Assembly: GCA_035942035.1 (NCBI GenBank)
Contig: DASZDK010000062.1
Span: forward strand, 1 to 37,986
Source: JAHWJR01 sp035942035
GTDB lineage: Bacteria; Actinomycetota; Acidimicrobiia; Acidimicrobiales; CADCSY01
Length of the DNA stretch: 37,986 nucleotides
Reading direction: 5' to 3'
Positions 31,587 through 37,986 of this stretch are shown here, piece after piece. Every line of letters begins with the position of its first letter. The stretch's first letter is position 1. The notes below the pieces were generated by a model. The model was not told where the DNA came from. It saw only the letters and a program-made list of their open reading frames with translations, and did no database searches. The translations under genes were made by a program, and so were the position numbers.

Positions 31587-31840
31587 CCGCCGATGCTGCC
31601 TCCACCGCCGGCGACCAGGACTACCGGTACTACCGGTGGGCAGGGTTCCTGCTCCGTCACCCTCCCGGAGCACCCAGCGATGCCGAGATCCTCAAGGTGC
31701 TGCGGTGGACGCCGGCGCCGCCAGAGGCGGTCACCGATGTCTCGGAGCTCCCCGACGACCATGCTCCGGGGGGCTGGTGCACCCGTCTCAGCCGCACCGA
31801 GGCGGCCCGCATGGCCGCCGGGTTCGGCGTCTCCCTCTGA
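31583..31840 (+). CDS. Hypothetical 85-aa protein
   Basis: This small soluble protein was not recognised. It has an aromatic lead (DYRYYRWAGFLLRHPPGAPS), a short helix (DAEILKVLRWTP) and a tail GGWCTRLSRTEAARMAAGFG. It overlaps the previous gene by four bases (ATGA), so the pair is probably one unit. It is followed by a convergent gene ending at 31853. Confidence 0.58.
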   Translation: MTADAASTAGDQDYRYYRWAGFLLRHPPGAPSDAEILKVLRWTPAPPEAVTDVSELPDDHAPGGWCTRLSRTEAARMAAGFGVSL

Positions 31841-31852
31841 CGCCGACCGGGC

Positions 31853-32206
31853 TCAGTACGTGAGCCCGTCATCGACGGCACTGGCCGCCAGCTGCTCGAA
31901 GACGGTGGCCACGTCGATCTCCTCGGAGCCGTCGTCGGCAGCCAGCTCGCCCACTCCCGACAGCGCCACCTGCAGCAGCGCGGCCAGGGCGCACAGCAGC
32001 TCCGCTGCCCGCCGGCTCTGCGCCGCCGTGGGCTCGAGGCCCGCGTAGAGGTCCTCGAGGGTGGCTCGCAGGACGACGGACAGCAGCATGGGATCGTCCT
32101 GGCGGGCGAGGTAGGCGGTCACCAGCTCCCGCGCCGTCGACGCCGCCTCAGCTGCTTGCGGCGACGCCGGGTTAAGGGGCGGGAGAAAGGGGTCGGGCGC
32201 GGGCAT
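31853..32206 (-). CDS. Hypothetical helical 117-aa protein
   Basis: No family was recognised. A Pro-rich start (MPAPDPFLPPLNPASP) is followed by continuous amphipathic helix (TARELVTAYLARQ; MLLSVVLRATLEDLYAGL; RRAAELLCALAALLQVAL), and the end is acidic. An AGGAG stands right before the ATG, closer than ideal. It is divergent from the F420-type oxidoreductase gene with 44 bases between. Confidence 0.55.
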   Translation of the reverse strand: MPAPDPFLPPLNPASPQAAEAASTARELVTAYLARQDDPMLLSVVLRATLEDLYAGLEPTAAQSRRAAELLCALAALLQVALSGVGELAADDGSEEIDVATVFEQLAASAVDDGLTY

Positions 32207-32250
32207 GCTCCTAGTCTTCCCCGGAAGGCGACGGGGTAGGGACCGGTTCC

Positions 32251-33201
32251 ATGGGCGAGATCGGCTACTTCCTGTCCAGCGAGGAGCACCCCGGGAGCGC
32301 CCTCGTTCGCGCTGCGCGGCAGGCGGAGGAGGCGGGGTTCGCCTCGGCATGGATCTCGGACCACTACCACCCCTGGACCGACGAGCAAGGTGAATCGTCC
32401 TTCGTGTGGTGCGTGATCGGCGGCATCGCCGCGACCACCGATCTGCGGCTCACCACGGGGGTGACCTGCCCGACGGTGCGCATCCATCCGGCGGTGATGG
32501 CCCAGGCAGCAGCCACCGCGGCCGAGATGATGCCCGGGCGCTTCCGCTTCGGCCTGGGCACCGGCGAGAACCTCAACGAGCACATCCTGGGCGACCACTG
32601 GCCACCCGCCCCCGTGCGCCTGGAGATGCTCGAGGAGGCGGTGGAGATCATGCGCCGACTGTGGACGGGCTCCATGGTGAACCACCACGGTCGCCACTAC
32701 CGGGTGGAGAACGCTCGCATCTACTCCTTGCCCGACGAGCCACCGCCGGTCCCCATCTCCGCCTTCGGCCCCAAGGCGCTCGGTCTGGCGGCGCGCATCG
32801 GGGACGGCTTCGTCAGCACCTCTCCGGAGGCGGAGATGCTCCAGCGCTACCGCGCCGAGGGTGGAACGGGCCCGGCCATGGCCGGGATGAAGGTGTGTTG
32901 GGCCACCGACGAGGCGGCCGCTCGGCGTACGGCCCACCGACTGTGGGCCCAGGCCGGGATCCCCGGCGAGCTGTCACAGGAACTGCGCACGCCGGCGCAG
33001 TTCGAGCAGGCGTCGTCCCTGGTGACCGAGGACCAGGTTGCCGACAGCATCGTCTGCGGCCCTGACCCCGAGCGCCACGTGGCCGCCATCGAGCAGTACT
33101 TCGAGGCCGGCTTCGACGAGGTCTACGTGTGCCAGGTGGGTGACGACCAGGACGGCTTTTTCGACTTCTACCGCACTGAGCTCCGACCGCGCCTCACCTA
33201 G
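32251..33201 (+). CDS. F420-dependent luciferase-like (LLM) oxidoreductase, TIGR03557-type
   Basis: This 316-aa TIM-barrel enzyme of the bacterial luciferase-like family begins MGEIGYFLSSEEHPG and includes AEEAGFASAWISDHYHPW, RLTTGVTCPTVRIHPAVMAQ, FRFGLGTGENLNEHILG and the late FEAGFDEVYVCQVG. This pattern matches the G6PDH/FGD-like F420 subgroup (TIGR03557). It would transfer hydride to F420; the substrate is unknown. It is convergent with the HAD gene, their ends overlapping by 4 bases. It indicates that the host makes F420. Confidence 0.9.
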   Translation: MGEIGYFLSSEEHPGSALVRAARQAEEAGFASAWISDHYHPWTDEQGESSFVWCVIGGIAATTDLRLTTGVTCPTVRIHPAVMAQAAATAAEMMPGRFRFGLGTGENLNEHILGDHWPPAPVRLEMLEEAVEIMRRLWTGSMVNHHGRHYRVENARIYSLPDEPPPVPISAFGPKALGLAARIGDGFVSTSPEAEMLQRYRAEGGTGPAMAGMKVCWATDEAAARRTAHRLWAQAGIPGELSQELRTPAQFEQASSLVTEDQVADSIVCGPDPERHVAAIEQYFEAGFDEVYVCQVGDDQDGFFDFYRTELRPRLT

Positions 33202-33902
33202 GAGGTCTCCCCGCCCAGGCCGGCGAGCTCGCCGGCCAGCAGCCGCTCCACGAGCTCCACCACGCCGTCTCCCGCCTCTCCTCGAGTGACGAAATCGGCC
33301 TGCTCCTTGAGCGCCGGCAGAGCGTTGGCCACCGCTACTGAGTGCCCGCACGTGACCAAGAAGGCCCAGTCGTTCTCGGCGTCACCAACGCCGACGGCGT
33401 CACCGGGTGCCAGGCCGAGCTCGTCCAGCGCGGCGGCGAGGCCGCTCGCCTTGTCGACGCCCGGGGGGAGCACCATCACCGTCCCCTTGTTCAAGATGAC
33501 CTGATGCGCCAGGCCGAGGTCGCGGATGGTGGCCGCCACCTCGGCTCCGTGGGGCTCGTGCGTGGCGAGGATCACCCGACCCCGGCCGAGGGGCTCCACC
33601 CCACGTCGCTCCAGCTCCTCGACCAGGGCGGCGGGTGGGGCCGGTGCCAGCAGTCGCTCCTCCCCGCGGTCGGGGCGGTAGACCAGGGCGCCGTTCTCGG
33701 CGACCACGCGGTCGCACACCTCCACGGCAGGGAAGGCCGAGAGCACGTGCGGCAGCCGCCGGCCGGTGACCAGGACGAGGCGGTGGCCGGCGGCCCGCAG
33801 GCGCGCCAGGGACCGCAGGGTGCGGTCATTGACGCGCCCCTCGACGGCAACGGTGCCGTCGTAATCGGCCGCAAGCGCCCGCAGCCGCACTGGGCCTTCC
33901 AT
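33198..33902 (-). CDS. HAD-superfamily (Cof/IIB) phosphatase
   Basis: This 234-aa protein shows HAD motifs: AADYDGTVA (motif I, nucleophile Asp and acid Asp), VTGRR (motif II), a Lys in GVDKASGL (motif III) and GVGDAENDWAFL (motif IV). The cap position fits the IIB (Cof-type) group, which dephosphorylates small sugar or coenzyme phosphates. The substrate is unknown. It is 10 bases downstream of the Cys-rich gene on the same strand, suggesting a shared transcript. Confidence 0.9.
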   Translation of the reverse strand: MEGPVRLRALAADYDGTVAVEGRVNDRTLRSLARLRAAGHRLVLVTGRRLPHVLSAFPAVEVCDRVVAENGALVYRPDRGEERLLAPAPPAALVEELERRGVEPLGRGRVILATHEPHGAEVAATIRDLGLAHQVILNKGTVMVLPPGVDKASGLAAALDELGLAPGDAVGVGDAENDWAFLVTCGHSVAVANALPALKEQADFVTRGEAGDGVVELVERLLAGELAGLGGETS

Positions 33903-33912
33903 CAGGCTTCCG

Positions 33913-34149
33913 TCAGGCTCGGTCCTTCACTCCTTCGACGCCGGCCCTGCCGGCGCAGTGGGCGCAGCAAAAGATCTCACCACCGGCCTCCACGCCGTGG
34001 CCAACGACACGGCAACCGCAGTGGCTGCAGCTCGGCGCCACGGCGTGGATCGCGCACTCGAAGCTGTCGAACGTCCGGGTCGTCCCATCCGAGGAGACCA
34101 CCTGAAATGCCTTGTCGTAGTCGTTGCCGCACACATCACAGGTGGCCAT
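33913..34149 (-). CDS. Cys-rich metallothionein-like small protein
   Basis: This 78-aa protein has paired cysteines in CDVCGNDYD, FECAIHAVAPSCSHCGCRVV and FCCAHCAG, with His residues among them, giving at least two zinc-ribbon-like or metallothionein-like metal sites. Small actinobacterial proteins of this pattern are often called prokaryotic metallothionein family. A role in metal binding or as a zinc-finger adaptor is inference. It lies between the second SRPBCC gene and the HAD gene on one strand. Confidence 0.85.
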   Translation of the reverse strand: MATCDVCGNDYDKAFQVVSSDGTTRTFDSFECAIHAVAPSCSHCGCRVVGHGVEAGGEIFCCAHCAGRAGVEGVKDRA

Positions 34150-34200
34150 CTCCGCTTCCTTCCTCTTGCTTCGCCTTGTCCCGTCGGTGCCGGAACCGGA

Positions 34201-34650
34201 CTAGCGGACCTCGCCCCGCCAGGCGCCGGTCTCGACCCCGCGGCTCTCGATGAAGTCTTTGAAGCGCTCCAGGTCACCCTTGACCCGGCGCTTGACCACG
34301 CCCAGCTTGTCACCGGCTTCTTCGATCGCGCCCTCGGGGTCGTAGTCGAGCTCGAGGAGGATGCGGGTCTTGTCCGGGTCCGGTGCGTCGAAGGTCACGA
34401 CCCCACCTTGGTCCGGCCCGTCGACCGCTCGCCAGGCGATGCGCTGGTCGGGTACCTGCTCGGTGATCTCGGCATCGAATTCGCGCTCCACGCCGCCGAT
34501 CTTGGTCCGCCAGTGCGTCCGCGTGTCGGTGACCTGGCGGACCTCCTCGACGCCCTCCATGAATTCGGGGAACGACTCGAACTGGGTCCACTGGTCGTAC
34601 GCGGTACGCACGGGCACGTTGACCTCGATGGTCTCGTCGACGACGCTCAT
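34201..34650 (-). CDS. SRPBCC (START-like) family protein
   Basis: This 149-aa single-domain SRPBCC protein contains VRTAYDQWTQFESFPEFMEG, VEREFDAEITEQVPDQRIAW and GVVTFDAPDPDKTRILLELD. It resembles the N-terminal domain of the YihY fusion at 12682-14142 in these same places, so the two are paralogues. Ligand and role are unknown; START-like pockets bind hydrophobic compounds. The ATG has AGGAGG upstream, a strong ribosome site. Confidence 0.88.
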   Translation of the reverse strand: MSVVDETIEVNVPVRTAYDQWTQFESFPEFMEGVEEVRQVTDTRTHWRTKIGGVEREFDAEITEQVPDQRIAWRAVDGPDQGGVVTFDAPDPDKTRILLELDYDPEGAIEEAGDKLGVVKRRVKGDLERFKDFIESRGVETGAWRGEVR

Positions 34651-34662
34651 AAGTTCCTCCTG

Positions 34663-34684
34663 GGTTGTCTCACCGTTGACAACC
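34663..34684. repeat. Inverted repeat upstream of the SRPBCC gene
   Basis: GGTTGTC (34663-34669) and GACAACC (34678-34684) are perfect 7-base complements separated by 8 bases. It lies 13-34 bases upstream of the ATG at 34650 and after the end of the preceding gene. An operator or the leader hairpin of the SRPBCC mRNA are both possible. Confidence 0.5.
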
Positions 34685-34708
34685 GTCTACCCAGACGGGC
34701 GTCGGGCC

Positions 34709-35830
34709 TCACCGGCCCCACCGGAGCAACGCACCGAAGCCGCCGGCTGGAGCATGCTCTGGGGGCACGATCCGCACGCCAGAGCCGGCACCGAGGACAG
34801 CCCGGATGGCGACGTCGACCAGCGGCGCCTGCTCGGGCGTCTCCACTCCCATGGCCCCGAGGTCGTCGCGACTGGCACCCACGTGCAGCGGCTCCGGGCC
34901 GAACCATGCGGACGGCTCCTCGAGGCCGGGGCCCACCAACAGCCCCTCGACCTGGCCGAGCGCCAACGCGCCGAGCGTGGCTACGGCACCTTCGACGGCG
35001 CGGTCGTTCTGCCCCCGCTCCTCGGCGAACTTGTCCAGCACCTGGGCGCTCTCCTCGGCGACATGTTGGCGCACCAACTGGTCGACCTCCGCCTCGATCG
35101 CCGGCCCGGAGCCATCGGCTGACCGGCCACCACCGGCCTCCCGCAGCAGCCCGGCGACCCGCTCCGGTAGGGCATCCCGCAGCAACTGGCGGGCCCGGAC
35201 GTCGCCACTCAGCACCACCAGCCGGGCGTCGACCCGATCGACCAGCTCGACGAGCTGGTGGGCCACGTCGGCGGCGTTTTCCTCCCAGGTGTTCTCGGCG
35301 CGCTGCTGGAAGCGGCGCTGCGACCACCCGCCCGGCCCCACCTTGCGCAACGGGTAGTCCTCGCCACCCGCCTGGCGATGGAGATCGGCTCCCTGACGGC
35401 GAACGGCAACCAGATCGGCCCCTTGACGATCGGCGATGACGACGACGTGGGGTGGCGACGCCTGGCGCCATTCGAGCAGCGGCAGGAGCGCCGGGAGGGG
35501 CCCCCAGCGGCCGATGTCACCCGGCAGCGGCTCGGGATCGTGCTCGAGGTGGCGGATGCCGGTCGTGTCGGCGATGACCGCCAGCGCCTGGCCCTGCAGG
35601 TGGGCGCTGGGCACCACGGCGTCGACCGCCTCAAGTACCTGCTCGCCGGCGCCCTGCTCAGCCAGCGAGCCGCGAAGGGTCTTCCACCGTCGCTCCACAC
35701 GGGGCCCGGCGTTCTCCACCGCCGCCTCCGTGGTGAGGTAGATGCTGGCGTAGGGGCCCGGCGAGGCGGCCAGGTCGGCCAGTTCGGGCGCCTCGACGAA
35801 CGTGTTGGGAATCAGGCCGGAGGTCTCCAT
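34709..35830 (-). CDS. Vms1/eRF1-like family protein (Rv2629-type, baeRF2)
   Basis: This 373-aa protein matches the actinobacterial Rv2629-like group: PGPYASIYLTTEAAVENAGP, RVERRWKTLRGSLAEQGA, PHVVVIADRQGADLVAV, RRFQQRAENTWEENAADVAH, DARLVVLSGDVRARQLL and TLGALALGQVEGLLVGPG. The family is related to archaeal/eukaryotic release factor eRF1 and Vms1 and is proposed to act on stalled ribosomes or under hypoxia. I start at ATG 35830 (METSGLIPNTFV) with AAAGGA upstream. It is divergent from the channel-like gene. Confidence 0.85.
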   Translation of the reverse strand: METSGLIPNTFVEAPELADLAASPGPYASIYLTTEAAVENAGPRVERRWKTLRGSLAEQGAGEQVLEAVDAVVPSAHLQGQALAVIADTTGIRHLEHDPEPLPGDIGRWGPLPALLPLLEWRQASPPHVVVIADRQGADLVAVRRQGADLHRQAGGEDYPLRKVGPGGWSQRRFQQRAENTWEENAADVAHQLVELVDRVDARLVVLSGDVRARQLLRDALPERVAGLLREAGGGRSADGSGPAIEAEVDQLVRQHVAEESAQVLDKFAEERGQNDRAVEGAVATLGALALGQVEGLLVGPGLEEPSAWFGPEPLHVGASRDDLGAMGVETPEQAPLVDVAIRAVLGAGSGVRIVPPEHAPAGGFGALLRWGR

Positions 35831-35898
35831 GCCGGCATCCTTTCCGGGCCTGACCGCCCGCAAGCATGTCCCGGCCCGCGACCGGCGAGGATGTGGCC

Positions 35899-36633
35899 AT
35901 GGCTGATCCCAACGCCACGCCCTCCACCCTCGACGGTGATCCTGATGACGAGCCCACCCGCCGGGAGCGTGCCGCAGCGCTGGTCGAGCAGCGTCTGGAC
36001 GTGCCCATGGCCGTACTGGCGGTCGTCTGGGCGGGCCTGGTCGCGTACGAGCTGATCGCGCCCGCCCGCCAGCGGGACGAGCTGGCGCTGATCGGCAACG
36101 TCATCTGGGCCCTCTTCGTCGTGGAGTTCGGGGTCAAGCTGTGGGTGTCGGGCAACCCGGTGCGGTTCGTGCGTCGCCGCTGGCCCTCGGTGTTGTTCCT
36201 GGTCCTCCCGGCGCTGCGGGTACTGCGCGTGTTGCGGGCACTGCGCGCCCTACGGCTGCTCCCCGCTGCTCGCGTGGTGGGATCGTCGTACCGTGCGATC
36301 GGCACCGCTCGGTCGCTCCTCGGGGGGCGGGTCCTGTTCCTCGTGGTCACGACCGCCGTGGTCGTCTTCTCCGGCGGCCAGCTCCTCTTCCTCACCGAAC
36401 GACTGGCCGAGGGACGGGGCCCGGGCCTGGGCGAGACCCTGTGGTGGTCCGCCAACTTGGCCTTGAGCGGCAACCTGGTGTTCGAGCCGGTGTCGCTCCT
36501 CAGCCGGCTGGTGTCGGTCGTGCTCAGCATCTACGCCGTAGTGGTGTTCGCGACGGTGGCCGCCGCCCTCGGTGCCTTCCTCATCGAGTCCCGGGCGGAG
36601 CGGGCGACGGCCGAGGACGAGGCGGCGTCGTAG
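35899..36633 (+). CDS. Voltage-sensor ion-channel-like membrane protein with atypical pore
   Basis: This 244-aa protein has six helices. The fourth carries Arg at every third place (ALRVLRVLRALRALRL: Arg107, 110, 113, 116 and 119), as in voltage sensors of K+ and Na+ channels. Helix S5 (FLVVTTAVVVFSGGQLLF) and S6 (LVSVVLSIYAVVVFATVAAA) flank the pore region TLWWSANLALSGNLVFEP. The K+ filter TVGYG is absent; WWSANLALSGN stands in its place. It may be a non-K+ or non-conducting relative. ATG 35899 has GAGGATG upstream. Confidence 0.8.
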   Translation: MADPNATPSTLDGDPDDEPTRRERAAALVEQRLDVPMAVLAVVWAGLVAYELIAPARQRDELALIGNVIWALFVVEFGVKLWVSGNPVRFVRRRWPSVLFLVLPALRVLRVLRALRALRLLPAARVVGSSYRAIGTARSLLGGRVLFLVVTTAVVVFSGGQLLFLTERLAEGRGPGLGETLWWSANLALSGNLVFEPVSLLSRLVSVVLSIYAVVVFATVAAALGAFLIESRAERATAEDEAAS

Positions 36634-36704
36634 GAATCCGGGTCATCCGGCCACCGCCCCGGTGCCGAAGGAGTGCTGTCCCCCTTCTTCCGAAAGGTAC
36701 TTCC

Positions 36705-37367
36705 ATGCGAAAGATGCTCTCCGTGACCACCGTGGCCGTGTGTGCGCTGGCCTTGTCCCTCGCCGCACCCGCCTCGGCACAGGGCCCTCAGGGCTCACGT
36801 GGCTCCGACGTGCTCCGGGCCAACCTCCAGCCGGTTCCCCACGACCCCATGGCCGACGCCGGCTCCAACGTCACCGGGCGAGCCAAGCTCGTCGTCAAGG
36901 ACGGTCAGGTTCGCGTCTCGGTCAAGGCCAACGGCCTCAGCCCGAACCTCCCCCACGCCATGCACATCCACGGTGAGCTTCAGGCACGCAACGAGTGCCC
37001 GTCCCTGGCGGCGGACGCCAACAATGACGGCCTCATCGACACCCTCGAGGGTCTTCCTGCTTACGGTCCCATCGACGTCTCCCTCACCACCTCCGGTGGA
37101 ACCAGCGGCGAGTTCTCCGACGCCCTGGCCCTCGACCGCTTCCCGGTCGCCGACAAGAACGGCAAGCTGCGCTACAAGCGGACCATCGCCATTCCCTCTG
37201 AGTTCATCAACGCGCTGGACGACCTGCACATCGTCGTCCACGGTGCCGACCTGAACGGCAACGGCGCCTACGACTTCGAGGCCGGCACCTCGTCGCTCTC
37301 CGGCCCCGTCGGAGCCGACGTGCCCCTGGAGGCCGAGCTTCCCGTGGCCTGCGGCACCATCCGCTAA
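36705..37367 (+). CDS. Secreted CHRD/SOD-like protein with two EF-hand-like loops
   Basis: This 220-aa protein has a clear signal peptide (MRKMLSVTTVAVCALALSLA, cleavage after ASA). The mature part contains PHAMHIHGELQARNECPS, reminiscent of the HxxHIHG metal site of Cu/Zn SOD and CHRD domains, and the late LHIVVHGADL. Two loops look like calcium-binding EF-hand/dockerin loops: DANNDGLIDTLEG and DLNGNGAYDFEAG. The protein is exported and has no membrane anchor. The catalytic His set of true SOD is not complete. The ATG has AAAGG upstream, and a strong terminator follows. Confidence 0.78.
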   Translation: MRKMLSVTTVAVCALALSLAAPASAQGPQGSRGSDVLRANLQPVPHDPMADAGSNVTGRAKLVVKDGQVRVSVKANGLSPNLPHAMHIHGELQARNECPSLAADANNDGLIDTLEGLPAYGPIDVSLTTSGGTSGEFSDALALDRFPVADKNGKLRYKRTIAIPSEFINALDDLHIVVHGADLNGNGAYDFEAGTSSLSGPVGADVPLEAELPVACGTIR

Positions 37368-37385
37368 CCCCGACGGCCAGCAGCT

Positions 37386-37420
37386 CGAGAGGGGCGCCCA
37401 TCCACTGGGCGCCCCTCTCG
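37386..37420. terminator. Perfect 15-bp bidirectional terminator hairpin
   Basis: CGAGAGGGGCGCCCA (37386-37400) and TGGGCGCCCCTCTCG (37406-37420) are exact complements with the five-base loop TCCAC. It sits between two convergent genes (ends at 37367 and 37438), so it can end both. There is no T tract on the plus side, as often in GC-rich actinobacteria. Confidence 0.85.
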
Positions 37421-37437
37421 CTGCGCGTCCGGTGTGG

Positions 37438-37986
37438 TCACGGCCGCACGACCTCGACAGCCACGGCATGCTCACAACCCGAGCGTCGCCCGGCCTCATC
37501 GGCCAGCGTCCGCAGCCATGCGTCGGCGTCGGTGCCGACGTGGTCGAGGTAGCTACGGTGCTCGTGCAGGGAGCGGATCCCCTGGTCGAGGAACCCGGTG
37601 ACGTCGATTGAGTGGGTGGCGTGGGGAGAGCCGCTGAAGCACACCATGGCCACGCCGTCCCAGGGCTCGAGCCCGTCGGCGACGAGCTCCGGGAAGATCC
37701 ACCGGTTGGCCGCGTCCCGCACGGCGTCGAGCACGGCCAGGCCGACGTGCCGGTGATCGGCCATGTTGAACGACGGGCCGCCCCACGACTCGTGACGGTT
37801 GAGGGTCACCACCACCTGCGGCCGGTGACGGCGGATGGCGGCGGCGAAGTCGCGCCGCAGTGCCAGCCCGTACTCCACGACGCCGTCCGGGTGGTCGAGG
37901 AACTCGATCTCGTCGACACCGACGACTGCCGCGCTGTTCCGCTGCTCCTGCTCCCGTAGGGGCGCCGCCTCCTCGGGAGGGACGTC
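37438..37986 (-). CDS. PIG-L family deacetylase, 5' part beyond the window
   Basis: The last 182 residues are visible; the frame is open to the window edge (DVPPEEAAPLREQEQRNSAA is the first part seen). Family marks are AAVVGVDEIEFLDHPDG, RRHRPQVVVTLNRHE and MADHRHVGLAVLDAV, where the DHxxxG zinc-ligand His occurs. The N-terminal AHPDD zinc motif lies outside. Such enzymes deacetylate GlcNAc derivatives, as in mycothiol (MshB, Mca) or lipid pathways. The exact substrate is unclear. Confidence 0.87.
   Translation of the reverse strand, partial: DVPPEEAAPLREQEQRNSAAVVGVDEIEFLDHPDGVVEYGLALRRDFAAAIRRHRPQVVVTLNRHESWGGPSFNMADHRHVGLAVLDAVRDAANRWIFPELVADGLEPWDGVAMVCFSGSPHATHSIDVTGFLDQGIRSLHEHRSYLDHVGTDADAWLRTLADEAGRRSGCEHAVAVEVVRP

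Overview
This is a GC-rich (roughly 70%) chromosomal segment, densely coded on both strands, with many GTG starts and ATGA/GTGA gene overlaps. Gene content points to an actinobacterium. The minus-strand run pgsA-like / gcvH / FHA (garA-like) / MerR (ftsR-like) / bifunctional nuclease / MerR / gcv genes matches a gene order known from Mycobacterium. An F420-type luciferase-like oxidoreductase, leaderless-looking starts and an ISL3-type transposase relic fit the same picture. Assignment to the class Acidimicrobiia is my guess from the style of the proteins and is not proven.

Layout. 1-296: nothing recognised. 297-4873 (minus): a membrane/secreted module of DM13-domain protein, RnfD/NqrB-like membrane protein, Ig-like membrane-anchored protein and six-Asp-box sialidase-like protein. 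4980-5576 (plus), divergent from that module: an AhpD-like peroxidase-family gene whose catalytic second cysteine codon is an in-frame TGA, followed by a SECIS-like hairpin; I read it as a selenoprotein. 5739-6085: decayed ISL3 transposase. 6104-12532: mostly minus-strand genes (EEP phosphohydrolase, flavin/PNPOx-like protein, small membrane proteins, hemerythrin, HU with a basic tail, SRAP/HMCES abasic-site protein, STAS, PAP2). 12682-16819: SRPBCC-YihY fusion, DUF4230 protein, and a fused pair of Opp/Dpp ATPases without permeases. 16939-20718: a complete zinc-homeostasis locus (His-rich repeat protein, SmtB-type ArsR regulator, Zur-like box, ZnuA-ZnuC-ZnuB, Fur/Zur regulator). 20767-20914: a 74-bp tandem duplication in a gene-free gap.

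21037-31205 is one co-directional minus-strand block: CDP-alcohol phosphatidyltransferase, nucleotidyltransferase/phosphomannomutase-like fusion, and the glycine cleavage system (gcvH, gcvT and a split gcvPA/gcvPB). Interleaved with these are the FHA, MerR and nuclease genes that couple central nitrogen/carbon metabolism to growth control in relatives. 31287-37986: small unknowns, an F420-dependent oxidoreductase, a HAD phosphatase, a Cys-rich metallothionein-like protein, a second SRPBCC protein, a Vms1/eRF1-like (Rv2629-type) protein, a voltage-sensor channel-like protein with an atypical pore, a secreted CHRD/SOD-like protein with two EF-hand-like loops, a perfect 15-bp terminator hairpin, and the 3' part of a PIG-L deacetylase cut by the window edge.

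The observation I would follow first is the UGA-containing AhpD-like gene at 4980-5576 next to the orphan RnfD/DM13 module. The zinc locus, with its two predicted regulator sites, is the second clearest functional unit. All functions are inferred from reading sequence; no database search was run.
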